Shown: one piece after another, positions 16,044 through 24,446 of the stretch
How the letters are laid out: every line of letters begins with the position of its first letter
How positions within the stretch are numbered: position 1 is the first letter of the stretch
NCBI RefSeq assembly: GCF_024198235.1
Contig: NZ_JAKCFB010000020.1
Coordinates: forward strand, 1-64,000
Direction of reading: 5' to 3'
Source of the DNA: Myxococcus dinghuensis
GTDB taxonomy: Bacteria > Myxococcota > Myxococcia > Myxococcales > Myxococcaceae
DNA: 64,000 bases
Program-made: the position numbers and the translations under genes
Notes under the pieces: model-generated
The model's database searches: none
What the model saw: the letters and a program-made list of their open reading frames with translations, nothing else
Told to the model about the DNA's origin: nothing

Positions 16044-16657
16044 TCGACCTGTACACGTTCCCCACGCCCAACGGCCGCAAGGTCTCCATCGCGCTGGAGG
16101 AGCTGGGGCTGGAGTACACCGCGAAGTCGGTGGACATCACGAAGGGCGCCCAGTTCAAGCCCGAGTTCCTGGCCATCAACCCCAACAACAAGATTCCGGC
16201 CATCGTCGACCCGCAGGGGCCGGACGGGCGGCCCATCACCGTCTTCGAGTCGGGCGCCATCCTGCTCTACCTCGCGGAGAAGACGGGCAAGCTGATGCCC
16301 GTGGGCGCGCGGGGCAAGACGGAGGCCACGCAGTGGCTGATGTTCCAGATGGGCGGCGTGGGCCCGATGTTCGGCCAGCTCAACCACTTCGGCCGCTTCG
16401 CGAGCACGAAGATTCCGTACGCCATCGAGCGCTACCACACGGAGTCGCGGCGCCTGCTGAAGGTGCTCGACGGCCAGCTCGGCAAGGGTGACTACGTGGC
16501 GAGCACCTACTCCGTCGCGGACATCGCGCTCTACCCGTGGGTGGCGGGCACCCAGGGCGCCTATCCGGAGCTGTTCGCCGGGCTGGCCAACGTGGCGCAG
16601 TGGCTCGCGCGCGTGGGCGGCCGCCCCGCCGTGCAGCGAGGCATGAAGGTCCCCTGA
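16040..16657 (+). CDS. glutathione S-transferase, YfcG/Ure2-like
   Basis: 205 residues. The N-terminal thioredoxin-like half has TFPTPNGRKVSIALEELGLEY, the cis-proline NNKIPAIVD, and ESGAILLYLAEKTGKL for glutathione gamma-glutamyl binding. The helical C-terminal half contains WLMFQMGGVGPMFGQ and YSVADIALYPWV, all characteristic of the nu/YfcG class, which often has disulfide reductase activity. Start ATG overlaps the preceding SDR stop by 4 bp. SelO follows within 3 bp, so SDR, GST and SelO form one redox-linked operon. Confidence 0.92.
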   Translation: MIDLYTFPTPNGRKVSIALEELGLEYTAKSVDITKGAQFKPEFLAINPNNKIPAIVDPQGPDGRPITVFESGAILLYLAEKTGKLMPVGARGKTEATQWLMFQMGGVGPMFGQLNHFGRFASTKIPYAIERYHTESRRLLKVLDGQLGKGDYVASTYSVADIALYPWVAGTQGAYPELFAGLANVAQWLARVGGRPAVQRGMKVP

Positions 16658-16660
16658 GAC

Positions 16661-18133
16661 GTGCCGATGTCCTCGCTCGAACAGCTCCGCTTCGACAACA
16701 CCTATGCCCACCTGCCCGCCGGCTTCGGCGCGCGGGTGGCGCCCCGCCCCTTCCCTGGCGCTCGGCTCGAGAGCGTCAACCCGGCCGCGCTGCGCCTGTT
16801 GGACCTGGCCCCGGAGCAGGCGCGGCGGCCCGAGTTCGTCGCGGCGTTCGGCGGGGAGAAGCCGCTGCCCGGCATGGAGCCCTTCGCCATGGTGTACGCG
16901 GGGCACCAGTTCGGGGTGTACGTCCCTCGCCTCGGGGATGGGCGGGCGCTGCTGCTCGGGCAGGTGCGCAACGCCGCCGGCGAGTCGTGGGACCTGCACC
17001 TCAAGGGCGCCGGCCCCACGCCCTTCTCGCGCGGCGGCGACGGGCGCGCGGTGGTGCGCTCCACCATCCGCGAGTACCTGTGCGGCGAGGCGATGCACGG
17101 GCTGGGCATCCCCACCACGCGGGGGCTGTGCATCCTCGGCGGCGACGAGAAGGTGTACCGCGAGGAGCCCGAGCGGGGCGCCATGCTGGTGCGGCTGGCG
17201 CCGACGCACGTGCGCTTCGGCACCTTCGAGTACTTCCACCACACCGAGCAGCAGGGCCACGTCGCGGCGCTGGCGGACCACGTCATCGCCGCGCACTTCC
17301 CGCACCTGTCCGGCGTGGAGGGGCGCCACGCGCGGTTCTACGCGGAGGTGGCCGAGCGCACCGCGAGGCTGATGGCGCGGTGGCAGGCGGTGGGCTTCGC
17401 GCACGGGGTGATGAACACGGACAACATGTCCATCCTCGGGCTCACGCTGGACTACGGGCCCTTCGGCTTCCTGGACGACTTCGAGCCGGGCTTCATCTGC
17501 AACCACTCGGATGACCGGGGTCGCTACGCGTTCGACCAGCAGCCGCGCATCGCGCTGTGGAACCTGGCGTGCCTGGGCGAGGCGCTGCTGTCGCTGCTCT
17601 CCGAGGACGAGGCCCGCGCGACGCTCGGCGCCTTCCAGCCCGCGTTCAGCGCGCACTTCCTGGCGGCGATGCGCGACAAGCTGGGCCTGCGCGAGGCGCG
17701 CGACGAGGACCGCGCGCTGGTGGGGGACCTCTTCTCCCGCATGGCGGAGGCCCGGGTGGACTACACGCGGCTGTTCCGCGCGCTGGGCCGGTTCGAGACG
17801 TCGACCAGCGCGGGCCCGTCCGCCGCGAGCGCGCTGTTCCCGGACCCGGCCGCCTTCACGCCCTGGGCGGAGCAGTACCGGGCGCGGCTCCGGTCCGAGG
17901 GCAGCGTGGACGCGGAGCGGCGCGAGCGCATGGACCGCGTCAACCCGCGCTACGTGCTGCGCAACTGGCTGGCCGAGGCGGCCATCCGCCGCGCCGAGCA
18001 GGGTGACTACTCCGAGGTGGACCGGCTGCTGGAGGCGCTGGCGGACCCGTTCACCGAGCGCCCCGAGTTCGAGGCGTATACCGCCCCGCCTCCGTCGTGG
18101 GGACGACACCTGGTGGTGAGCTGCAGCTCCTGA
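16661..18133 (+). CDS. selO: SelO/YdiU protein adenylyltransferase (AMPylase)
   Basis: 490 residues, a typical SelO length. Recognisable blocks: YAGHQFGVYVPRLGDGR, LKGAGPTPFSRGGDGRAVVR, STIREYLCGEAMHGLGIPTT, and the kinase-like active site HGVMNTDNMSILG followed by DYGPFGFLDDF. SelO is a pseudokinase that transfers AMP to proteins, including redox proteins, during oxidative stress. The C-terminus is VSCSS: cysteine replaces the selenocysteine of animal SelO, as in most bacteria. The GTG at 16661 has a nearby ATG at 16667. The gene follows SDR and GST in one run. Confidence 0.95.
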   Translation: MPMSSLEQLRFDNTYAHLPAGFGARVAPRPFPGARLESVNPAALRLLDLAPEQARRPEFVAAFGGEKPLPGMEPFAMVYAGHQFGVYVPRLGDGRALLLGQVRNAAGESWDLHLKGAGPTPFSRGGDGRAVVRSTIREYLCGEAMHGLGIPTTRGLCILGGDEKVYREEPERGAMLVRLAPTHVRFGTFEYFHHTEQQGHVAALADHVIAAHFPHLSGVEGRHARFYAEVAERTARLMARWQAVGFAHGVMNTDNMSILGLTLDYGPFGFLDDFEPGFICNHSDDRGRYAFDQQPRIALWNLACLGEALLSLLSEDEARATLGAFQPAFSAHFLAAMRDKLGLREARDEDRALVGDLFSRMAEARVDYTRLFRALGRFETSTSAGPSAASALFPDPAAFTPWAEQYRARLRSEGSVDAERRERMDRVNPRYVLRNWLAEAAIRRAEQGDYSEVDRLLEALADPFTERPEFEAYTAPPPSWGRHLVVSCSS

Positions 18134-18145
18134 GGTCCCCGGCCA

Positions 18146-18211
18146 CAAGGTTGGGCAACCGAAAGTCGCCCACCAGGGCGCTTGTCGGATGGCGCCCCAG
18201 GCCCAACCTTG
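18146..18211 (+). promoter_or_regulatory. nested inverted repeat in the pyrophosphatase leader
   Basis: CAAGGTTGGGC (18146-18156) and its exact complement GCCCAACCTTG (18201-18211) flank 44 bases that contain a second hairpin, CGCCC-acca-GGGCG (18167-18180). The outer arm ends 8 nt before the ATG at 18220, so folding would hide the ribosome site. It may be a terminator for the upstream operon, a leader that gates translation, or an operator with widely spaced half-sites. Confidence 0.45.
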
Positions 18212-18219
18212 CGCCTTCC

Positions 18220-18759
18220 ATGTCGACGGACCTCACCCGCCTGCCCTTGCGCGGGCAGCACGGCGCCTTCCACGTCGTCGTCGAGTCGCCTCGGGGCTCG
18301 ACGGTGAAGCTCAAGTACGACCCCGTCCTGGGCGCCTTCTCCATCTCCCGCCCGCTGACGCGGGGGCTGCGCTACCCGTTCGACTGGGGCTTCGTCCCGT
18401 CGACCCAGGGGCCGGATGGAGACCCGCTCGACGCGATGGTGTTGTGGGACGACACCACCTGGCCCGGCGTGGTGCTGCCCTGTCGCGCGCTGGGCGTCCT
18501 CCAGGTCGACCAGAAGCGCAAGGGCGGCAGGCCGGGAGAGCGCGAGCGCAATGACCGCATCCTCGCCGTCCCCGTGTCCGCCGCGCGCTCGGAGAACCTG
18601 CGCACGTACCAGGACCTGTCTCGGCGTGAACGCGAGGAGCTGGCGCACTTCTTCATGACCGCCGTCCACTTCGAGGACAAGGACGCGCGCATCCTCGGGT
18701 GGGAAGGCCCCGAGGCCGCCGAGCGGATGCTCACCCCTCACACGCCCGCTGGAGGCTGA
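18220..18759 (+). CDS. divergent family I inorganic pyrophosphatase
   Basis: 179 residues. The family I signature is present: ESPRGSTVKLKYD, YPFDWGFVPST, and the metal-binding DGDPLDAMV with three Asp. The following GVLQVDQKR and NDRILAVP strands also match. Two positions normally Tyr-Lys near the active site (HFFxxYK in E. coli) are Val-His here (HFFMTAVHFED), and the usual Lys of DxKL is Arg. Activity may therefore be changed, perhaps toward another phosphate substrate. The CHAD gene follows 2 bp later, hinting at a polyphosphate link. Confidence 0.85.
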   Translation: MSTDLTRLPLRGQHGAFHVVVESPRGSTVKLKYDPVLGAFSISRPLTRGLRYPFDWGFVPSTQGPDGDPLDAMVLWDDTTWPGVVLPCRALGVLQVDQKRKGGRPGERERNDRILAVPVSAARSENLRTYQDLSRREREELAHFFMTAVHFEDKDARILGWEGPEAAERMLTPHTPAGG

Positions 18760-18761
18760 CC

Positions 18762-19664
18762 ATGGCCCACCCCACCCCCATTCGAGGCCTGGGCCCCGAC
18801 AGCGAGCTGGGCCTCGCCGCGCGTCGAATCCTCGCCGGCCGCCTCGCGGACGTACGCAAGCCGGAGGCCCGGCTCACCGACAAGGGCATCGACGACGACG
18901 CCGTCCACGACATGCGCGTGGCCGCGCGGAGGCTGAGGGCCTCGCTCCAGGTGTTCCGCCCGCTCGGCGGACTGACGAAGCTGGAGACCGAGGTCAAGCA
19001 GCTCCAGGACGCCCTGGGCGAGGTGCGCGACCTGCACGTCCAGGCGCTGTGGCTGGAGGCCATGGCCAAGAAGGCCCGCAAGGAGAAGCCGGAGACACGC
19101 GCGGGCATCGCCGCGCTGGCTCGACAGCGACAGGACGGCCTGAAGGCGAAGGAGGCCCGACTGCGCAAGGTGCTGGACCGGTGGACGGGCCACACCGTGC
19201 CCCGACTCCTGCGCAAGCTCGACGCGCTGGAGGACGACCACCGCTTCGGTGGGCGCAAGGTGAAGGACCACCTGCTGTGGCGCGTGCGCCGCGTGCGCAA
19301 GCGGATGGAGGACTACGTGGACGCCTCCGACGCGCAGACCGCCCACGCGCTCCGCAAGGACTTGAAGAAGCTGCGCTACGAGCTGGAAATCTATCAACCC
19401 GCCTTCCGACGCACGCTCGGCGCGCTGCTGGAGGTGCTCGTTCCGCTCCAGGACGGGCTCGGCGAGTTGCACGACGCGGACGTGCGCCTGGAGGTCTTCG
19501 AGCGGCTCGCCGCGGGCGGCAAGCCCCGGGAGCGGAAGGCGGCGCGCGCCCTCCTGCCGCTCATCCGCGATGGCCGCGACAAGCGCTCCGCGGAGATCTC
19601 CCGCGAGCTCCAACGCTGGCACAGCGAGGAGATCCCCCGGAAGCTGAGCCGCGTGCTGTCCTGA
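18762..19664 (+). CDS. CHAD-domain protein
   Basis: 300 residues, nearly all one CHAD domain (conserved histidine alpha-helical domain). Each half carries the paired signature: VHDMRVAARRLRASLQVF near residue 45 and AHALRKDLKKLRYELEIYQP near residue 205. The many Arg/Lys residues on these helices form the positive cavity that binds polyphosphate in known CHAD proteins. It starts 2 bp after the pyrophosphatase stop and is almost certainly co-transcribed. It may target the enzyme to polyphosphate granules, or both may act in phosphate storage. Confidence 0.9.
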   Translation: MAHPTPIRGLGPDSELGLAARRILAGRLADVRKPEARLTDKGIDDDAVHDMRVAARRLRASLQVFRPLGGLTKLETEVKQLQDALGEVRDLHVQALWLEAMAKKARKEKPETRAGIAALARQRQDGLKAKEARLRKVLDRWTGHTVPRLLRKLDALEDDHRFGGRKVKDHLLWRVRRVRKRMEDYVDASDAQTAHALRKDLKKLRYELEIYQPAFRRTLGALLEVLVPLQDGLGELHDADVRLEVFERLAAGGKPRERKAARALLPLIRDGRDKRSAEISRELQRWHSEEIPRKLSRVLS

Positions 19665-19680
19665 CGGCCGCTCTCGCCCG

Positions 19681-19971
19681 TCAGCCGCCGCAATCCGACG
19701 GACAGGTGTCCTGGGACTCCGACGAATCACAGACGCCGTTCCCGCACGGCGCCACGCAGTCTCGCGCGCAGCGCTCGAGGGACTCTCCTCGCGTGCAGAC
19801 CCCATCACCGCAGAAGGGCTCGGCGCCCGGACCCTCGCAGGGGTTGAGCGCCGAGACGAGCACGGCGGACGACGCCGAGGACTCCGGGCAACGCGCGGGG
19901 TCATCCCCGCAGCCGATGCCCATCACCCCGAGCAGCCAGGTCCCCATCCAGACAGCGTGTCGTGTGTTCAC
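19681..19971 (-). CDS. Cys-rich small lipoprotein
   Basis: 96 residues from GTG 19971 (an ATG at 19947 is possible). Signal segment WLLGVMGIGC with lipid-attachment Cys. The mature part has two repeats of the form CG(D/N)GVC-x3-E-x4-C-x3-C (FCGDGVCTRGESLERCARDC and the CGNGVCDSSESQDTCPSDCG region). This disulfide-rich calcium-loop-like module recurs in many myxobacterial surface proteins. Function unknown; probably structural or adhesive at the outer surface. Confidence 0.8.
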   Translation of the reverse strand: MNTRHAVWMGTWLLGVMGIGCGDDPARCPESSASSAVLVSALNPCEGPGAEPFCGDGVCTRGESLERCARDCVAPCGNGVCDSSESQDTCPSDCGG

Positions 19972-20016
19972 CGGGAAGCGCTCCGTTCGGCCCCGGCCTC
20001 ACGCTACCACGCGTCA

Positions 20017-20044
20017 GTCCCGGGCCGCGGAGGCAGGCCGGGAC
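20017..20044 (-). terminator. hairpin downstream of the DUF4142 gene
   Basis: GTCCCGG and CCGGGAC (7 bp) enclose a 14-base loop 10 bp beyond the DUF4142 stop, reading on the minus strand. The position suits termination; no T-run. Confidence 0.35.
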
Positions 20045-20053
20045 ACGCCCCCC

Positions 20054-20623
20054 TCACAGCGTCCCGGTGAGGTCCTTCTGGATGGGGAGCGCCTCCTCGA
20101 GGTGCGCCTGGACCTCCTTGCGCTCCGACGCGGCCTCCTCCTTGAGCGCCTCGTCCTGCACCTGCGGCGTGACGATGGCGTCCAGCACCATGGCGGCGCG
20201 CCCGTGGACCACGAGCTGCGTGTCCATCATCGCCAGGTCGAAGCGTTGTCCCTCCAGTCCCCCCAGCACCCGCATCAGCCCCTGCACCTCCGCCACCAGT
20301 TGGACGGACAGTTGGCTCTCGGCGGGCATGATGCGCTGGTCGCTCGCCAGCGTGTCCAACCGCTGCCTCGCCGCGGAGTGGTCGTTGACCATCTTCGTGC
20401 TGAAGTCCTTCACGCTCGCGACCGTGGCGCGACCCTCGCCCATCTTGCCGAGCGACACCTCCCCGTCATTCAGCACCTGGAGCACGCGGAGGATCTGCGC
20501 GTCGCTCAAGGTCACGACCTGCGCATTGAGGCTCTCCGCCTCGTTCTGGCTGCTCTCGCTCGTGCACGCCGCGGTCAGCACGCACACTCCCGCCAGCACC
20601 ACCTTCATCCAACCCTTCATCAC
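20054..20623 (-). CDS. DUF4142 lipoprotein
   Basis: 189 residues. Signal MMKGWMKVVLAGVCVLTAAC with the Cys at residue 20. The mature domain is a four-helix bundle with the DUF4142 pattern: ILRVLQVLNDGEVSLGKMG, VKDFSTKMVNDHSAARQRL, and the terminal RKEVQAHLEEAL. Such proteins look ferritin-like but lack proven activity and are often stress-induced. The His in NDHSAA and the one in KEVQAHLEEA are in the usual places. It is a stand-alone gene preceded by GGTGGGGGG. Confidence 0.87.
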   Translation of the reverse strand: MMKGWMKVVLAGVCVLTAACTSESSQNEAESLNAQVVTLSDAQILRVLQVLNDGEVSLGKMGEGRATVASVKDFSTKMVNDHSAARQRLDTLASDQRIMPAESQLSVQLVAEVQGLMRVLGGLEGQRFDLAMMDTQLVVHGRAAMVLDAIVTPQVQDEALKEEAASERKEVQAHLEEALPIQKDLTGTL

Positions 20624-20760
20624 GGCCCCCCACCTTTCCGGCGCCTGAGCGCATCCGTGGAGGGTGGGATGAGGTGGGGACGGGCGGTATCGGCGCCCCG
20701 GGTCGGTTCACGTGTCCGCCACAGGATGGGGCGGTTCGCGCCATCCCGCAGGCAGGCGGG

Positions 20761-22389
20761 CTACTGGGCCGAGCGGGCGTCGATGCGCACCGCCTTCGCC
20801 TCTCCGGAGTCGTCCGTGCGATAGGTGGCGTTCACCTGGGTTCCCTTCTGGAGGTCCTCGGGCACGGACTGGAAGCCATCCAGGGTCACCTGCGTCTGGG
20901 GACCGACCTGGAGACGGAGGCGTGGCTCGCCGTTCTCACTGAGCAGCACGGCGTCCTCGCTGGACTGGACCACCTCGCCGGAGATCTGCTGCTCGGCGCC
21001 TTGTTGGGTCGCGGTCTGCGACTGCGACCCGTTCGTCGACGTGCCCGTGGTGCTCGACGAGCCCGAGGGGGCGGACAACATCACCCATGGCGCCTGCTGG
21101 GTCGTGGGCACGGTGCCCTGCCCCTGCTGCGAGGACGGGTCGATGCCGGCCGCGCCAGGAGCCCCCGTGCCCGGGGTCGACGAAGTCGTCGAGCCCTGCG
21201 TCGTGCTCCCTCCCGGGGAGGCCACGGCCCCAGCGGCGTCGGACGTGGTGGAGGGTTGTGTCGTCCCCTCCAGGGACTGCGCTCGAGGCGGTCGTGTATC
21301 GAGTTGCTCGAGCGGAGAGAGGGATTGCTGGTCGCCCCCGGCCACCGTGGAGTCCGCGCCCTGCGAGGTGTCCTGACTGGAGCCTCCCGTGCCGAGGGAG
21401 GACGACGCGCCCGTGCCTGCGGACGAGGAAGAGGCCGTCGCGCCCGAAGACGACGTGCCCGTCTGGGTCGAGCCCTGCGACGGAGGCTGTGTCTCCGGCG
21501 AGGTGCTGGCGCCGAGGTCCCTGGCGCGACTCTGCGCCGCGACCTGCTCCGCACGCGCCTCCTGGTCCCGCTCGCTCCGCACCGCCGCCTCCTGCTCCGC
21601 CGCTTGCGCCTCCACCGACGGAGAACCCTGGGAGTTCGCCTGCGCTCCCGACATCGTGGAGTCGGAGGTGGCGCCCTGTCCCACCGAGTTCGCCTGCGTT
21701 CCGTTTGCCGAGGTGCCGGATGCGGAGCCTTGCCCCGCCGAGTTCGCCTGGGCTCCGCTCGCTGAAGCGCCGGATGTGGAGCCTTGCCCCGCCGAGTTCG
21801 CCTGGGCTCCGCTCGCTGAAGCGCCGGATGTGGAGCCTTGCCCCGCCGAATTCGCATGGGCTCCGGTCCCTGCAGTGCCGGACGCGGAGCCTTGCCCCGC
21901 GGCGCCCACCTGGGGTCCGGTCGTTCCGGTGCCGGACGCAGAGCCCTGCCCCGTCGCGCCCACCTGGGTTCCGGTCGTTCCGGTGCCGGACGACGCGCCT
22001 GGTCCTGTCGTGGGCGGCTGTGCTCCCTGCGACGGTTGAACCGGCACGGTCCGCGTGCCCTGGGACTGTGGCCCCGATGGCGTGCGCGCCGCGCCTTGCT
22101 GGGCCTCTGCCGCCAGTTGGGCCTGCTTCGCGGCCTCGAGCTGTCGTCGGGCCTCTTCCTGTGCCCTGCGCGCGGCGACCGTCTCCTGCTCCGCGCGAGC
22201 CTTGGCGTCGGCCAGTGCCTGCTGCTCCCGCTGGAGGTCGGATGGCCCGCTCTCCGGCTGCTGAGACGCGGTCCCCGTGGCCGCCTGCTCGCCTTGCGAA
22301 GCGGAGGAGTCGCGACTGCGTTCGCGACATCCCACTCCCAGCGCCAGCGCGGCGGCGCCCGCCACCATCCATCTCGCGCGAAGTCTCAT
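20761..22389 (-). CDS. repeat-rich lipoprotein with C-terminal beta domain
   Basis: 542 residues from ATG 22389. Signal ends in LALGVGC. An N-terminal coiled coil (residues 55-105, LQREQQALADAKARAEQE and following helix) is followed by about 330 residues of low-complexity Ser/Gly/Thr/Gln sequence, including six 18-residue repeats (core GAQANSAGQGSTSGASAS). The last 85 residues return to a folded pattern (QISGEVVQSSEDAVLLSE, LRLQVGPQTQVTLDG, GTQVNATYRTDDSGEAKAV), which looks like a DUF5666/OB-like beta-barrel. Likely a long flexible stalk on the outer membrane. Function unknown. Confidence 0.8.
   Translation of the reverse strand: MRLRARWMVAGAAALALGVGCRERSRDSSASQGEQAATGTASQQPESGPSDLQREQQALADAKARAEQETVAARRAQEEARRQLEAAKQAQLAAEAQQGAARTPSGPQSQGTRTVPVQPSQGAQPPTTGPGASSGTGTTGTQVGATGQGSASGTGTTGPQVGAAGQGSASGTAGTGAHANSAGQGSTSGASASGAQANSAGQGSTSGASASGAQANSAGQGSASGTSANGTQANSVGQGATSDSTMSGAQANSQGSPSVEAQAAEQEAAVRSERDQEARAEQVAAQSRARDLGASTSPETQPPSQGSTQTGTSSSGATASSSSAGTGASSSLGTGGSSQDTSQGADSTVAGGDQQSLSPLEQLDTRPPRAQSLEGTTQPSTTSDAAGAVASPGGSTTQGSTTSSTPGTGAPGAAGIDPSSQQGQGTVPTTQQAPWVMLSAPSGSSSTTGTSTNGSQSQTATQQGAEQQISGEVVQSSEDAVLLSENGEPRLRLQVGPQTQVTLDGFQSVPEDLQKGTQVNATYRTDDSGEAKAVRIDARSAQ
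21671..21994 (-). repeat. six tandem 54-bp repeats
   Basis: Units begin at 21671, 21725, 21779, 21833, 21887 and 21941, exactly 54 bp apart, each coding an 18-residue Gly/Ser/Ala repeat in frame. The units at 21725 and 21779 are almost identical over their full length; the outer ones are more diverged. A multiple of three keeps the frame, so length variation between strains would be tolerated. Confidence 0.85.
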
Positions 22390-22556
22390 GTAGGGCTCCC
22401 GTGGTGTGACTTCCGGTCCAGAAAGTTGAACAACCACCACGGGCATCGGCCCCCGAGCGGACACGAGCGGCCGGCGCCCCGGCCGTCCTCCAGCGGGCGA
22501 CCGGGCTCACGACGCCCTACCCTTTCCCCGCCATTGGAGATAAGGGGCGCACCCCC

Positions 22557-23810
22557 ATGCGCGCCTGCGGACTCGACTTCGGAACCAGCAACACCGCCGC
22601 CGCCCTGCCGGACGGCACGGTGCTGTCGCTGCAACCCCACACCTCGGAGCCCCGGCTGTTCCGCTCCGTGATGTTCTTCCCGGACGACGAGCGCGAGGTC
22701 TACACCGGCGCCGACGCCATCAACCGGTACCTGGAGGACAACACCGGGCGCTTCATCCAGTCGGTGAAGTCCTTCCTCCACTCCAACTCGTTCCGCGCCA
22801 CGCAGGTGAAGGGTCGCACCTTCACCATCGAGGAGCTGGTCGCCATCCTGCTGCGCCGCGTGCGCGACTCGGCGGCCGCCCACATGGGCGGGCCCCCCGA
22901 GGCCGTCATCCTCGGCCGCCCCGCCGTCTTCACGCCGGACCCGGAGGCGGACGCGCTGGCGCAGCGGCGGCTGCTGCGCGCCGCGGAGCTCGCGGGCTTC
23001 GAGCACGTCCAGTTCCTCATCGAACCCATCGCCGCGGCGCTCGCGTACGAGGCGCAGTTGACGCGCGACGAGCTGGTCCTGGTGGCGGACTTCGGCGCCG
23101 GCACGACGGACCTCACGCTGATGCGGCTGGGCCCCTCGAGGCGAGGCGCGAAGGACCGTCACGCGGACGTGGTGGGCTCCACCGGTGTGCGCATCGGCGG
23201 TGATCGCTTCGACGCCGAAATCATGCGGCACAAGCTGCTGCCCCGCTTCGGCGCCGGCTCCACGTACCGGGTGCGTGGCCTCAGCGACAAGCGGCTGCCC
23301 ATCCCCCAGCACGTCATGGCGAAGCTGCTCTCCTGGCACGAGATGTCCTTCATCCGGGAGAAGTCCACGCAGGACCTGCTGTCGACGATGCTGGAGACCA
23401 GCGACAAGAAGGCCGAAATCGAGGCGCTGCACGACCTGGTGATGGACAACCTGGGCTACCGCCTGTTCCGCGCCATCGAGGCGGCGAAGGTGCGGCTGTC
23501 GCGTGAGGAGGTCGCCACGGTCGACTTCGAGGAGGCGCGCATCAACCTCCACGAGCCCATCACCCGCGACGAGTTCAACGCGTTCAGCAAGCCGCTGCTC
23601 GACGAGCTGGAGCAGTGCACCGAGGGGCTGCTCGCGAAGCATCCGGAGGCCGCGCACATCGACGCGGTGTTCCTCACCGGTGGTTCGTCGCAGATTCCGG
23701 CGGTGCGCGAGCTGTACGTGCGCCGCTTCGGCGAGGAGCGCGTGCGCACCGCGGACGCCTTCACCTCCGTCGCCGAGGGCCTCGGCCGCGCCGCCGCCGC
23801 GCTGGGCTGA
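22557..23810 (+). CDS. Hsp70-family ATPase, YegD-like
   Basis: 417 residues comprising only the actin/Hsp70-type ATPase fold: phosphate-1 loop GLDFGTSNTA (5-14), phosphate-2 loop DFGAGTTDLTLM, and adenosine motif FLTGGSSQIP near the end. There is no substrate-binding domain. An insert with RHKLLPRFGAGSTYRVRG and a long helix matches YegD-type proteins, whose clients are unknown. No DnaJ or GrpE gene is nearby. Followed by a strong hairpin terminator. Confidence 0.9.
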   Translation: MRACGLDFGTSNTAAALPDGTVLSLQPHTSEPRLFRSVMFFPDDEREVYTGADAINRYLEDNTGRFIQSVKSFLHSNSFRATQVKGRTFTIEELVAILLRRVRDSAAAHMGGPPEAVILGRPAVFTPDPEADALAQRRLLRAAELAGFEHVQFLIEPIAAALAYEAQLTRDELVLVADFGAGTTDLTLMRLGPSRRGAKDRHADVVGSTGVRIGGDRFDAEIMRHKLLPRFGAGSTYRVRGLSDKRLPIPQHVMAKLLSWHEMSFIREKSTQDLLSTMLETSDKKAEIEALHDLVMDNLGYRLFRAIEAAKVRLSREEVATVDFEEARINLHEPITRDEFNAFSKPLLDELEQCTEGLLAKHPEAAHIDAVFLTGGSSQIPAVRELYVRRFGEERVRTADAFTSVAEGLGRAAAALG

Positions 23811-23826
23811 CCGCTCGAGACACGAA

Positions 23827-23857
23827 CGCCGCCCGGAGGACGTGTCTCCGGACGGCG
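23827..23857. terminator. bidirectional hairpin terminator
   Basis: CGCCGCCCGGAG / CTCCGGACGGCG pairs over 12 positions with one mismatch and a 7-base loop, between the convergent Hsp70-like and lipoprotein genes. Confidence 0.65.
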
Positions 23858-23882
23858 CGTCGTCACCGCATGGACCCGGCGA

Positions 23883-24314
23883 TTACTCCACCCAGTGGAC
23901 GGCGCCCAGGCCCGCGGGGAGCAGGTCGCAGATGAAGACGTGGTGCTCGTACGGGTCGTTGTCGTAAACGGCGTCCGCGGGGATGCAGCGGGCGGAGTTG
24001 GGGTACGGCGCGTTGAGCGACGCCGCCAGCGCGCGACAGGACGCGTGGTCCGTCAGCCCCGCGCACTCCTCCGTGCAGCTGTCCGCGCTGATGGTGCTCG
24101 GGTCGTACGTGCCATAGGAGTTCGACACCTCCCAGCACAACCCGGACGCGCACTCCGTATCCGCCGTACAGCCCTTGCCGTTCGCCTTCAGGCCCTGCGT
24201 CTGCTCCGCCGTCTCCGGCGTCGTGGGCTCCGAGGTCGTCTCCGGCGCCTTGCCGCCACAGCCCATCAGGGCGAGGGAGGAGACCGTGACTGCCAGCGCG
24301 AGGATGTTCCGCAT
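23883..24314 (-). CDS. Cys-rich lipoprotein of unknown function
   Basis: 143 residues from ATG 24314. Signal MRNILALAVTVSSLALMGC, then a Thr/Pro/Glu linker. The mature part has eight or so cysteines in a pattern seen in myxobacterial secreted proteins: GKGCTADTECASGLCWEV, SCTEECAGL, ASCRAL, ARCIP and the final FICDLLP. Likely a compact disulfide-bonded domain at the cell surface. No enzymatic motif. Confidence 0.75.
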   Translation of the reverse strand: MRNILALAVTVSSLALMGCGGKAPETTSEPTTPETAEQTQGLKANGKGCTADTECASGLCWEVSNSYGTYDPSTISADSCTEECAGLTDHASCRALAASLNAPYPNSARCIPADAVYDNDPYEHHVFICDLLPAGLGAVHWVE

Positions 24315-24446
24315 GGGGTGGGACCTTTCCAGGTGGGGGAAAAGGCTCACCCCATCACACGCAAAGTCCGACACCAAGCCGTCTTCTCGTAAATTCCAAA
24401 CATCCAGGAGAGCTGGAGGTTTCTGCCGACTCGGGTCCTCCCGTGA

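Noticed and set aside
15893..18148. A 751-codon open frame on the minus strand across the SDR, GST and SelO genes
   Set aside because: It is antisense to three well-supported genes. Its product is Arg/Ala/Gly/His-rich with no domain. Long antisense frames are expected where third positions are nearly all G or C.
21671..21994. Possible CRISPR array from regularly spaced repeats
   Set aside because: The period is 54 bp with no spacer diversity; units are contiguous coding repeats in one lipoprotein gene, and no cas genes are present.
22557..23810. Classical DnaK chaperone
   Set aside because: It lacks the substrate-binding and lid domains and is too short, so it is a YegD-like ATPase instead.
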